Source of the DNA: Verrucomicrobiota bacterium
GTDB taxonomy: Bacteria; Verrucomicrobiota; Verrucomicrobiia; Opitutales; Opitutaceae
DNA length: 59,155 nt
Direction: 5' to 3'
Assembly: GCA_028293565.1 (NCBI GenBank)
Contig: JAQGON010000095.1
Location: forward strand, 1 to 59,155
Position 1 is the stretch's first letter, and every line of letters starts with the position of its first letter. The position numbers and the translations under genes were made by a program. Under the pieces are notes generated by a model. The model searched no databases and was not told the DNA's origin. It saw only the letters and a program-made list of their open reading frames with translations. Shown here piece by piece: positions 17,753 to 26,156 of this stretch.

Positions 17753-18691
17753 TTAGGGCGAGCGCCACGCTTCGCCCAGGGAAGCGCGCAGCGCCGCCGC
17801 ATCCGCTTCGGTGGGACCGGCATAAGGCGGCAGGAGGCGAAGGGGAAAGTCCGGCGCTTTCATCCGGTAGAGCAGCTTGTCGAAAGCGCCGTCCATGTGG
17901 TAGCGACCCGAGCCCAGCCGGAGGAGGGTCGCGAGCATCTCGCGCAGCTGGACGATCATCTCCCTGCGCCGGGCGTCGTCGCAGGACACGAATTCAAGTC
18001 CCCGCCGGTCGGAAACGGAGGAAAGCGAAATCAGCAGGCCGCAATCCCCGACGGTGCGCGCTTCCGCGTAGCCGAATTCCGTGAAGAAAAAGCGCAGCCG
18101 CGGCGAGAGGTCCATCAGTTCACGGACCTTGACCGGATCCTGAATCCCCGTCTTCACCGCGACGAGGTTGGGATGGGCGGCCACCAGCCGGCGGTACTCG
18201 GTCGCTCCCAGGATGCGGCCCGCCCGCGAGAGGTTATAGTGCAGAAACCGGCAGTCGGGGAAACGGCCGCACGACTCGGCAAAAAAGCGATCGAGCTCCG
18301 TGTCGTTGAGCGCGCCCCAGCTCGGAAGCGAGAGCTGGAACTCCCGATATCCCAAGGCGCGCCCGAATTCGATCCGCTCGATCACCGTGCCCAGCGAAAG
18401 GGAAATGACCCCCAGCATCGGTTGCGCGGAATGCCGGAGAGAACTCTTCCAGAACGCCGTCGCGATCTGGCGAAACTGGGCCTCCGACACGGCATAGCCT
18501 TCGCCCGCGGTTCCAAAAACATAGAGATACGGCGTCAAGCCGCGCGCGATCGCGGCGACCTGCTGGTCGAAGGCGGCTTCGTCGAACTCGAAGCGGTCGG
18601 TCCAGGGCACGACGGCCGTGCCGAGGATGGCGCGGTCCTGCATGGGGGTCATCTTCGGGGTGGGGAGAGTCGACACGGCGGGCTCAGGCAT
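17753..18691 (-). CDS. Dihydrodipicolinate synthase/N-acetylneuraminate lyase family protein
   Basis: A 312-residue TIM-barrel class I aldolase. K180 (NLVAVKTG) is the Schiff-base lysine, Y152 (LHYNLSRAG) is the catalytic tyrosine, and GTAGEG (60-65) is the carboxylate-binding loop that replaces GTTGE. The family condenses or cleaves pyruvate with an aldehyde. Catabolic members also dehydrate sugar acids. Its ATG 18691 overlaps the stop of the HpaI-type aldolase by 8 bp; ATG at 18652 is an alternative. Two aldolase-type genes in tandem suggest that the pathway yields a 2-oxo acid that is split to pyruvate or a close analogue. Confidence 0.82.
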   Translation of the reverse strand: MPEPAVSTLPTPKMTPMQDRAILGTAVVPWTDRFEFDEAAFDQQVAAIARGLTPYLYVFGTAGEGYAVSEAQFRQIATAFWKSSLRHSAQPMLGVISLSLGTVIERIEFGRALGYREFQLSLPSWGALNDTELDRFFAESCGRFPDCRFLHYNLSRAGRILGATEYRRLVAAHPNLVAVKTGIQDPVKVRELMDLSPRLRFFFTEFGYAEARTVGDCGLLISLSSVSDRRGLEFVSCDDARRREMIVQLREMLATLLRLGSGRYHMDGAFDKLLYRMKAPDFPLRLLPPYAGPTEADAAALRASLGEAWRSP

Positions 18692-19505
18692 AGGTGGATT
18701 TTGCCGGCGGCCTGGCGGCAGGGGGGAGGCCGGTGAATTGTTCGCGCATGAAGTCGACGCGCTGTTTGAAATAGAGGCCGAGCCCATAGACGTCGGAGCC
18801 GCAGCCGAAGACGCGGTAGCCTTCCTCCAGCAATTCCGGCAGCGGCGCCATCAATCCCGGCAGCATCGCAACTTTTCCATGCTTGCGCGCCGCCGCTCCG
18901 ATCCGCTTGCGTGCGCTCACGATCTCCGGGGAGTCCATCTTGCCCACCTTGCCGATGCGGTGGCTGAAATCTCCCGCGCCGAAAAGCAGCATGTCAAAAC
19001 CCGGAACCGCGGCGATCTTCTCCACGTTCTCCAAGGCCTCGGGCGATTCGATTTGCAGGACCACCACAATCTCCTCGTTGGAGTGACGAATGTAGTCGTC
19101 CATCGGAAGCTGGCAGAAAAGGCCGTCGACATTTCCGCCGTCGAGCGCGCGTTTCCCGAGCGGGTGAAACCGGGTCCATTCCACGATCTGGCGGGCTTCC
19201 TCGGCCGACGCGACGTGGGGCACGATGATGCCGGTGGCCCCGGCTTCGAGGGGGAGGATGTAATTGCTGTAGCTTCCCCGCGCGACCCGGACGAAGCAGT
19301 CGACGTCGTGAATGCGCGCGGCACGAATCTGGTTTTCGATGGCAACCCAGTCATTGGGGACATGCTCGGTGCACAACCAGACGGCATCGGTCCCGGAAAG
19401 TCCGGCGAGCTCGATCGCGCGCGGATCGGAAAGGTTGAGTTTCAGCATCGTCGGGATTTGCCCCTGACGAAGCTGCGCTAGCACACGACTGCCTCGGGTT
19501 TTCAT
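18684..19505 (-). CDS. HpcH/HpaI family aldolase, second copy
   Basis: A 273-residue protein collinear with the aldolase at 6499-7317 and sharing all key residues: E47-H48 (CTEHVPNDW), R73 (FVRVARG), E153 (QIESPEALENVE), D179 (GAGDFSHRIG). It is the first gene of the eight-gene minus-strand operon and is divergent from the GntR regulator, whose start lies 258 bp away. It most likely releases pyruvate from a 2-oxo acid in the pathway. The start MKTR is shared with the paralogue, supporting ATG 19505. Confidence 0.86.
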   Translation of the reverse strand: MKTRGSRVLAQLRQGQIPTMLKLNLSDPRAIELAGLSGTDAVWLCTEHVPNDWVAIENQIRAARIHDVDCFVRVARGSYSNYILPLEAGATGIIVPHVASAEEARQIVEWTRFHPLGKRALDGGNVDGLFCQLPMDDYIRHSNEEIVVVLQIESPEALENVEKIAAVPGFDMLLFGAGDFSHRIGKVGKMDSPEIVSARKRIGAAARKHGKVAMLPGLMAPLPELLEEGYRVFGCGSDVYGLGLYFKQRVDFMREQFTGLPPAARPPAKSTYA

Positions 19506-19763
19506 GGAAGGATGTGGGCGAAGGCAGGGATTTCAGTTGGAAGTTTCATGGTTCGGTATTCCCGGCGGAGGTTGCCCGCTTGGACTTACACAGAAGTTTC
19601 CTCGTTTGGATACAAGAAAATTCAAAATGGTCTAGATAGAAGGCAAAGGTTGGTTTTCAGCGGAGTTCTGGTGTTTTCCTGTTTCCCGAATCCCGACTTA
19701 TTGACATTAATGGATATCCTCCTAGGTCTTTTCCCGCGCGGGACCCGATCTTCCGTTCGATTT
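19506..19763. promoter_or_regulatory. Divergent regulatory region of the GntR gene and the eight-gene operon
   Basis: 258 bp between the aldolase ATG (minus) and the GntR ATG (plus). It is more AT-rich than its surroundings. TTGACA lies at 19701-19706, but no good -10 follows. Short palindromes GGATATCC (19712-19719), CCTAGG (19721-19726) and CCCGCGCGGG (19733-19742) cluster just before the GntR start and could be part of an operator. No single operator can be assigned. Confidence 0.35.
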
Positions 19764-20555
19764 ATGAGTGAACCCGATAATGAAGGCTTTCCGACTGAAA
19801 ATGCCCACACGCAGCGGGCATATGAATTTATCCGCCAGAAGATCCTGGGCGGCGCATATTCGCCTGGTTATCGATTGAAGACCCTTGTGCTGGCCAAAGA
19901 GTCGGGGGTGAGCCGGACTCCCGTTCGGGAGGCTTTGCGCCAATTGCAGAGCGAGGGGCTCGTGGACATCCTGCCCCGGCTGGGAGCGAGCGTTCGTGCG
20001 GTCAACTTCGCGCAGTTCAAGGAAATGTGCGAGGTGCGGCTTGCGCTGGAGTCTTTTTCCGCCGAACAAGCGGCGCGCAATCGGGAGCCGGAGGACATCA
20101 TCGATCTGGAGGAAGCGTACCGGGAAATGGAAAAACTCGTCGCGGCTCTCGAGCAGGTGAGCGACTCCGAGAAGCTGCTGCAGGAGCTGGTGGCCCAGGA
20201 TATCAGATTCCATCTCGCGGTGCTGAAGGCGGCGGGAAATAGCCTGCTCAAGGCGGAGGTGCTTCGCCTGCACCTGTTCAGCCGGCTCGTGCGACTGGAT
20301 GTCGGCAAGATGCCGGAAGGTTCGCGGGATCAGATCGTCGTCGACACCCCGGAGCGCCGGCGGTGGGTGCTCAGCTGTCATCACAAGATTTTCCTGGCCA
20401 TTCAAAAGGGGGAGCCCGAGGCGGCCGGTCGGGCGATGCACGAGCATTTGAGGGATATCATCGATCGCGGTGTCATGGCGATGGCGCGCGCCCAAAAGCG
20501 CCGCGAAGAGCGAGCGGTGCCTCATTCGGGCGCGTTCTACGCGACGAACAACTGA
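19764..20555 (+). CDS. GntR-family transcriptional regulator, FadR/FCD subfamily
   Basis: A 263-residue protein. The winged HTH is at about 14-75 (AYEFIRQKILGGAYSPGYRL, VLAKESGVSRTPVREALRQLQSEGLV). The C-terminal FCD domain has the metal-site pattern D-x3-H (QDIRFHLAVLKAAGN), H in LSCHHKIFLAI and H in MHEHLRD. FCD proteins sense organic acids through a bound metal and usually repress an adjacent catabolic operon. It is divergent from the aldolase-hyuAB operon and 245 bp upstream of the TonB receptor, so it could control either side. ATG 19764 was chosen over an upstream extension to 19512 because conserved sequence starts right after it. Confidence 0.88.
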   Translation: MSEPDNEGFPTENAHTQRAYEFIRQKILGGAYSPGYRLKTLVLAKESGVSRTPVREALRQLQSEGLVDILPRLGASVRAVNFAQFKEMCEVRLALESFSAEQAARNREPEDIIDLEEAYREMEKLVAALEQVSDSEKLLQELVAQDIRFHLAVLKAAGNSLLKAEVLRLHLFSRLVRLDVGKMPEGSRDQIVVDTPERRRWVLSCHHKIFLAIQKGEPEAAGRAMHEHLRDIIDRGVMAMARAQKRREERAVPHSGAFYATNN

Positions 20556-20668
20556 TCCGGTTTCCTTCGGCGTCTGGACCTGTCGACATGACGTCCACGC
20601 CTTTCGCGCATCGATCCGCCACCGGGAGCGGCGCGCCTCCGTCATTTAAGACAAAGTGATCCTGTTAT

Positions 20669-20680
20669 TTGACATTGACA
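20669..20680 (+). promoter_or_regulatory. Two overlapping TTGACA-type -35 boxes upstream of the TonB receptor
   Basis: TTGACATTGACA gives two adjacent perfect -35 hexamers about 120-130 bp before ATG 20801 in a short AT-rich stretch. No convincing -10 follows at 16-18 bp, so only the -35 similarity is seen. Confidence 0.25.
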
Positions 20681-20800
20681 GCGTTTTTAGATTCTGAGGA
20701 ATTCAAGTGTATGCAAAGAGTGTCGAAGCGCGTGGGTTTCATTGTTTCGAGCTCTTTCTTTCCGGTACATGCTCAGTTCCCAACACCAAATCAGACCTGC

Positions 20801-22939
20801 ATGAAAACGAACTCCGTCTCCCAGACGTTAAGGAAGTTAATGTTAGTCGGTTTAGCGATCGCGTCCCCATCGGGACTTCTCCTGGCCCAAACCGCGAGTC
20901 CGCCTGCGACAACGGACACGTCGAAGCTCCAAGATTCGGACGCCGTGAAATTAAGTCCCTTTACGGTTTCGGAGACCCAGCGATCGCCCTGGAATTCCCA
21001 GCAGACCTTTTCCGGCAGCCGCGTCGCGGAAAACATCATGGATGTGCCGATCAACATCTCGATCATCACGAGTGATTTTCTCCAGACCATTGGCGCCACC
21101 AATCTCACTGAGGTGCTCAACTATGCCGGCAGCGGCGTGAACCAGCGCGTGAGTTATCGTGACGACGTTTCGATTCGCGGGTTCCGCGAACAGGTCAACC
21201 GCGATGGCATCGCGTACACCGGGTACGGCAACCCGGGTTACTACGACGTTGATCGCATCGAGGTCATCAAGGGGCCGACGGCCCTGGTCTATGGTAACTT
21301 CAGTTCGATCGGGGGCACGGTGAATTATGTGACGAAGCGGCCGACCGCGACTGCGCAGGGCGAGTCGCATCTGTCGGTGGGCAGCGATTCCTTTTATTCC
21401 GCGGATGTCACCCAGCGGGGACCGCTGACCCAGGACGGAAAGGTCCGCTATCGGGTGACGCTGGGCGGCCAATATTTCGGCGGTTACAAGAACGAGGAAT
21501 ATGAAAACATCCGTGCCGTGAGCGGCAGCCTGGACTGGAGCGTCTCGAAGCAAGTTGAAGTGCACTTCGACTACGCGCACGGCGACAATGTCCGGCGGGA
21601 TTTCAACCGGTCGCTGGTCGATCCGGTCACGAACACGCTCTCCAATCTTCCCGCGGATTTCTCGACCAGCGCGCCCTGGAGCAAGGTGCAGTCGACCAAC
21701 GACCGTTACCGGATCGAAGTCATTTATCAGCCGACCAGCAACCTCACGGCGCGCGTCCTCGGCAACAGCTTCGAGAACGACTACTGGTACCGGATTCCCC
21801 AGCCGACGCCGGGGTTGAAGGCGTCGGAATCTCCCAATTACGTTTCGATCGGCCAGCGCTTCCTCGCCTTCGATTTGAAGGACAAGAAGCAGGACGTGCA
21901 GGCGGACATCACCTGGACTGTTCCCATTGCCGACTTCGCCAAGAACCGGCTCACCGCAGGCTGGGCGGACGTGTACAGTTCCAATTTCCAGAATCTGCTC
22001 ATCGCTCCCTTGCCCGACCTGCTGATTTCCACCCCGTTCAACCAGCGGCCGGGCGAGCCCGCGAGGTCGACCTGGGCCTACCTGCTGGAAAACACGACGT
22101 CGCGGTCCGAGGGTTGGACCGCGTATGTGCAGGATGCCCTGACGCTTTTCCATGATCACCTGATCCTGGTGGCGGGCATCCGCGATGTCCCGAGCGGTGC
22201 CACGAGCAAGGGCGTCGCCACCACCGTGCCGCGTTACGGCATCGTCTACAAGGTGAACGACGGGCTCTCGCTCTATGGCGGCTATGCGAAATCGTTCAGC
22301 CCGCTGTCGGGCTCGGATCTCTTGGGACATGCCTATCAGGACATCTATGGAGAGGACAAGGAAGTCGGCATCAAGGTGAACACGCTGGGCGGCCGGCTGT
22401 TTGGCTCCGTCGCCTATTTCGATATTCTCAACGATCCGGTCGTGACCCAAGTGCAGGTCATCGACCCGCGGACCGGCCTCCTGGTGTTCGGAAACCAGCA
22501 GACGGGCAAGCAGACGAACAAGGGCTTCGAGGTCGACATGGGGACACAGTGGGACCTCGGGCCCGGGCAGCTGCTCGGCTTCGCCACCTACTACGCCGCC
22601 GACCCGAAGGATGTCACGGGCCTGAAGCCCGCGCGCGTCGTGTCGCGCAAGGCGACCGTTTTCGTGAGGTACGAATTCAAGACCGGGCCGGCGAAGGGCT
22701 TCAGCTTCGGCGGAGGCATGTCGGAATTCGGCAGCCAGCTCGGCACGGGTATCGCAGTCGAGCCCGGCTACACGCTCTATAGTGCGATCCTGGGTTATAC
22801 CGTGAAGCGCTGGAGTGTCGCGGTGAACTTCGACAATATCACCAACGTCAAGGATGCCATCCTCGGGTCCGAAGCAAACTTCTCGATCAACACGGAGCGT
22901 CCTTTCAGCACCAAGGTTTCGTGTAGCTACCATTGGTAG
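20801..22939 (+). CDS. TonB-dependent outer membrane receptor
   Basis: A 712-residue protein with a signal peptide (cleavage near LLLAQ, residue 29). The mature N-terminus carries KLSPFTVSE, a pattern common in Opitutaceae receptors. The plug domain follows (VPINISIITSDFLQ, DVSIRGFREQ, IEVIKGPTALVYG, GGTVNYVTKRP), then a 22-strand-type barrel ending in the aromatic YHW. It imports a ligand too large or scarce for porins, possibly the oligosaccharide handled by the next genes. ATG 20801 gives a normal signal peptide; the frame is open to 20669. It is a single receptor without a SusD partner. Confidence 0.93.
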   Translation: MKTNSVSQTLRKLMLVGLAIASPSGLLLAQTASPPATTDTSKLQDSDAVKLSPFTVSETQRSPWNSQQTFSGSRVAENIMDVPINISIITSDFLQTIGATNLTEVLNYAGSGVNQRVSYRDDVSIRGFREQVNRDGIAYTGYGNPGYYDVDRIEVIKGPTALVYGNFSSIGGTVNYVTKRPTATAQGESHLSVGSDSFYSADVTQRGPLTQDGKVRYRVTLGGQYFGGYKNEEYENIRAVSGSLDWSVSKQVEVHFDYAHGDNVRRDFNRSLVDPVTNTLSNLPADFSTSAPWSKVQSTNDRYRIEVIYQPTSNLTARVLGNSFENDYWYRIPQPTPGLKASESPNYVSIGQRFLAFDLKDKKQDVQADITWTVPIADFAKNRLTAGWADVYSSNFQNLLIAPLPDLLISTPFNQRPGEPARSTWAYLLENTTSRSEGWTAYVQDALTLFHDHLILVAGIRDVPSGATSKGVATTVPRYGIVYKVNDGLSLYGGYAKSFSPLSGSDLLGHAYQDIYGEDKEVGIKVNTLGGRLFGSVAYFDILNDPVVTQVQVIDPRTGLLVFGNQQTGKQTNKGFEVDMGTQWDLGPGQLLGFATYYAADPKDVTGLKPARVVSRKATVFVRYEFKTGPAKGFSFGGGMSEFGSQLGTGIAVEPGYTLYSAILGYTVKRWSVAVNFDNITNVKDAILGSEANFSINTERPFSTKVSCSYHW

Positions 22940-22955
22940 GCCGCGGCTCGTGCAT

Positions 22956-22976
22956 CCCGGCAGGTCGATTGCCGGG
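22956..22976 (+). terminator. Small hairpin after the TonB receptor gene
   Basis: CCCGGCA and TGCCGGG form a perfect 7-bp stem with a 7-base loop, 16 bp after the receptor stop and 33 bp before the next gene. There is no T-run. It may lower downstream expression or protect the receptor mRNA rather than stop transcription fully. Confidence 0.4.
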
Positions 22977-23009
22977 TTGCGCGCCGTCAACCCCAGCCCC
23001 TGAACCCAA

Positions 23010-24566
23010 ATGAAATTCCCAAGAGCGCTCATCCTTGTCGTCATTTCCTCGATCGCGGCCGCCGACGGCGGCGCCGCACCGCTCGCGGTCGGTGCGCGAA
23101 AACAGCTGTTCATGGACGAGCGGTTCGTCGAACAGGCCGAGAACGTCATCTGGCGGATGAACAGCCCGGTGAAGGCGGGAGCTGTCCTCACCGGGACAAA
23201 TTCCTGGGAAAACGGCATCGTCTCCGGCGCGGGAACGGTGATCGAGGACGGCGGAAAATTCCGGCTCTGGTACACCGCCTGTCCGGCCTCGGGTCATCCG
23301 CTCGCGTTGTTCCGGCTGTGCTATGCGGAATCGAAGGACGGCATCACGTGGGTGAAGCCTAGCCTCGGCATCTACGAATGGCAGGGATCGAAGGCCAACA
23401 ACATCCTCATGGAAAGCAGCATTGAGAATGGCGGAGGCGTTTTCGTCGATCCCACCGCCCCGGCGCAGCAGCGCTACAAGCTGCTCGCCCGTCTTTCCGA
23501 GGTGAAAGTGCTCACCGCAGGGCACGATCCCCAGTGGGGCAACGCGCCCCATGGTTCGGGCCTCTATATCTATACTTCGCCGGATGGCCTGCACTGGGAA
23601 CTGCAGCCCACGCGGGTTTTTCCGTTCTCGCCCGACACGGTCAACATGGCGCTGTTCGACGACCGCACGAAGCGGTTCCTGGCCTACCTGCGGACGTGGA
23701 ATGGCGACCAGCGCCGGGTGGGTGTCGCCGAGATCGAGAACGTGCTCGCGCCCTGGCCCTACGACAAGAACGTGCCGCCCCGTGCCATCGGGAAGTTCGC
23801 GGTCGCCCCGGGTTTCCCGGTGCCCGACAAGGAGATTCCCGATGCCTTCGGAGTGGACGCCGGCGATCCGCCCGCGGTGGATCACTATACCTCGGCGACC
23901 GTCAAATATCCCTGGGCCGAGGACGTGTACCTGATGTTTCCCAGCCCGTATCGGCACTTCCCGCCGCCGCCGGCCAGTCTGCATCAAAACGACGGCCTGC
24001 TGGACATCGCGCTGGCGATCAGCCGCGACGGTCGGAAATTCCACCGGGTCTCGCGCTTTCCTTATATCGAGATGGGCCTCAGGGGCGCCTCCGATTCCGG
24101 CTCGATGTACATGTTCATCGGGATGCTTCGCCACGATACGGAGCTCTTCCAATATTACGGGGGTTGTGACTGGACGCACGGCGGCTTCGAAGGCGTGCCG
24201 GAAATGCGGAATCGGGGCGGCGTCTGCCTGACGCGGCAGCGGCTGGACGGTTTCGTTTCCCTCGAAGCGGATGAAAAGGGGGGCCAGTTCACCACCCCGG
24301 CGTTGAGCTTCGAGGGCACGCAGCTGACGCTCAATCTGAACGCCTCGGCGACCGGGGAGGTGTGGGTGGAACTGCGCGATGCCGACGGACACGCGCTTCC
24401 GGGTTATGCATTCGCGGACAGCGATTCAATCGGCCAGAACGACGTCGCCAAGGTGGTGACCTGGCGCGGCGGCAAGGCCGATGTCGGCGCGCTTGCGGGC
24501 CGGGCCATCCGGATCGCCTTCAAAATGCGCACGGCAAAATTGTATGCGTTTCAATTTCTCCCCTAA
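23010..24566 (+). CDS. Secreted beta-propeller glycoside hydrolase-like protein (GH32/GH43/GH130 fold), copy 1
   Basis: A 518-residue protein with a signal peptide (MKFPRALILVVISSIAAA). Repeats of the form FRLWYTACP / LCYAESKDGITWVKPSLGIYEW / YTSPDGLHWE are those of five-bladed propellers in GH32/43/68/130-like proteins and in many uncharacterised proteins of Planctomycetota and Verrucomicrobiota. The C-terminal 110 residues form a beta-sandwich-like domain (LNLNASATGEVWVELRDADG). The next gene encodes a paralogue with the same architecture, 12 bp away. It probably acts on a glycan in the periplasm or outside. The catalytic acids cannot be assigned with confidence. Confidence 0.72.
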   Translation: MKFPRALILVVISSIAAADGGAAPLAVGARKQLFMDERFVEQAENVIWRMNSPVKAGAVLTGTNSWENGIVSGAGTVIEDGGKFRLWYTACPASGHPLALFRLCYAESKDGITWVKPSLGIYEWQGSKANNILMESSIENGGGVFVDPTAPAQQRYKLLARLSEVKVLTAGHDPQWGNAPHGSGLYIYTSPDGLHWELQPTRVFPFSPDTVNMALFDDRTKRFLAYLRTWNGDQRRVGVAEIENVLAPWPYDKNVPPRAIGKFAVAPGFPVPDKEIPDAFGVDAGDPPAVDHYTSATVKYPWAEDVYLMFPSPYRHFPPPPASLHQNDGLLDIALAISRDGRKFHRVSRFPYIEMGLRGASDSGSMYMFIGMLRHDTELFQYYGGCDWTHGGFEGVPEMRNRGGVCLTRQRLDGFVSLEADEKGGQFTTPALSFEGTQLTLNLNASATGEVWVELRDADGHALPGYAFADSDSIGQNDVAKVVTWRGGKADVGALAGRAIRIAFKMRTAKLYAFQFLP

Positions 24567-24577
24567 AAAATCCAACC

Positions 24578-26059
24578 ATGATGACCAGATTCCTACGGAG
24601 TATCGCGTGTGCAGGGGCGGGGCTTTCCTGCGCGGCCCTCATGGCCGCGGCGGCGCCTCTCCCCATCGGTGGCCGGCTCGAGCTGTTTGTTGATCGCTAC
24701 CTCATCGACCATATGGAGGGGTTGCGGCTCACCCTCCAGCGTCCCCAGCTGCGCGAGATTGTGTTTCGCTTCGACCAGCCGTGGGAGCAGCCGTTCGCCG
24801 GCGCTGTTTCGATCGTGAAGGACGGACCCACCTACATGATGTATTACCGGGGTGTGAACCGCGGAGCCAACGGTGACTACGATGGCACCACCGAAGTCAG
24901 CTGTTATGCGGAAAGCACCGACGGCATCCACTGGGTCCGGCCCAACCTGGGTTTGTTCGAGTACCGGGGTTCGAAGGCGAACAATATCATTCTGCCATCG
25001 GACAATCCGCATCACGTTTCCCACAATCTCATGGTGACGCTCGACCCGCGGCCGGGCGTGCCTCCCGCCGAACGATTCAAAGCCATCGGGGGCACCCGCA
25101 AGAGCGGCCTGTTCCGCTATGTGTCGGGCGACGGCATTCATTGGAAACTGTTTTCCGAGCAGCCGATCTTCGTGAATTACGCGCTCGATACGCTGAACGT
25201 CCTGACCTGGTCTCCCGCCGAGAATTGCTACGTGATTTACCTGCGCACCTGGAGTGGCGGCGGAACGCCCAGCCATCCCAAGAACGATGGGGTGCGCACG
25301 ATCAGCCGCTCGACATCGGCGGACTTCGCGACCTGGACGGAGCCGCAACAGATGGAAATCGAAGGGCCGCTGGAGGACATCTACACCAACGGCACCCATC
25401 CCTATTTCCGCGCGCCGCATATCCTCATCGCCCTTCCGTTTCGTTTCTCGCCGGACCGGCAGGTCTACTCCGACGAGATGATGACGGAGCACGGGGTGCA
25501 TTTCACCCAGAGAAAGGGACTTTCGGACGGCGTGCTCATGACCTCCCGGGGCGGGAACCGTTATGATCGAACGTTCATGGAATCCTTCATCCGGCCGGGC
25601 CCGGATTTCGGGGCCTGGGTCGCGCGGAGCTCCGTTCCGGCGGTGGGAGTCGTGCCGACGGGTGAGCGCGAAATGTCGATCTACACGACCACGCATCATA
25701 CGACGCCCGACTATCATGTCCGGCGCTATTCCCTGCGCACGGATGGTTTCTCCAGCGTCAACGCACCCTATGCCGGCGGGGAGCTGGTGACGAAACCCCT
25801 GGTTTTCTCGGGGGCAAAATTGGTGCTCAATTACGAGACCTCCGCCTCGGGAGGTGTCCAGGTCGAGGTTCAGGATGAAGCCGGTCATCCGCTGCCCGGT
25901 TTTTCGCTCGCCGAGTCGCCGCTGATCCTGGGCGACGAGATCGACCGCGAGGTCAAATGGGCGTCGGGCTCTTCCCTGGCGGCGCTGGCCGGCCGGCCGG
26001 TCCGGTTGCGTTTTGTGATGAAAGACGCCGATTTGTATTCGCTGCAGTTCCGGCCTTGA
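24578..26059 (+). CDS. Secreted beta-propeller glycoside hydrolase-like protein, copy 2
   Basis: A 493-residue protein with a signal peptide (FLRSIACAGAGLSCAALMAAAAP). The propeller motifs are collinear with the preceding gene (MYYRGVNRG, CYAESTDGIHWVRPNLGLFEY, KANNIIL, YVSGDGIHWK) and it has the same C-terminal sandwich domain (LNYETSASGGVQVEVQDEAG … LYSLQFRP). The start is ATG 24578 or the adjacent ATG 24581. The tandem pair probably arose by duplication and may attack two linkages of one substrate. Catalytic activity is not proven by the sequence. Confidence 0.72.
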   Translation: MMTRFLRSIACAGAGLSCAALMAAAAPLPIGGRLELFVDRYLIDHMEGLRLTLQRPQLREIVFRFDQPWEQPFAGAVSIVKDGPTYMMYYRGVNRGANGDYDGTTEVSCYAESTDGIHWVRPNLGLFEYRGSKANNIILPSDNPHHVSHNLMVTLDPRPGVPPAERFKAIGGTRKSGLFRYVSGDGIHWKLFSEQPIFVNYALDTLNVLTWSPAENCYVIYLRTWSGGGTPSHPKNDGVRTISRSTSADFATWTEPQQMEIEGPLEDIYTNGTHPYFRAPHILIALPFRFSPDRQVYSDEMMTEHGVHFTQRKGLSDGVLMTSRGGNRYDRTFMESFIRPGPDFGAWVARSSVPAVGVVPTGEREMSIYTTTHHTTPDYHVRRYSLRTDGFSSVNAPYAGGELVTKPLVFSGAKLVLNYETSASGGVQVEVQDEAGHPLPGFSLAESPLILGDEIDREVKWASGSSLAALAGRPVRLRFVMKDADLYSLQFRP

Positions 26060-26156
26060 AACAACGTCGTGCCGAACGAATGAGTCTTCGCCACATTCCC
26101 CTTTTCGCTCCGCCAGGGGGCTCGGCGCCTGGGTTCGGTCCTTCGGATTCCATCCC

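Noticed and set aside
19701-19728. Complete sigma-70 promoter for the GntR gene
   Set aside because: TTGACA is present, but no -10 with acceptable similarity is found 16-18 bp downstream.
20951-23275. 774-codon minus-strand frame opposite the TonB receptor
   Set aside because: It spans two real genes and the gap between them, and has low-complexity composition.
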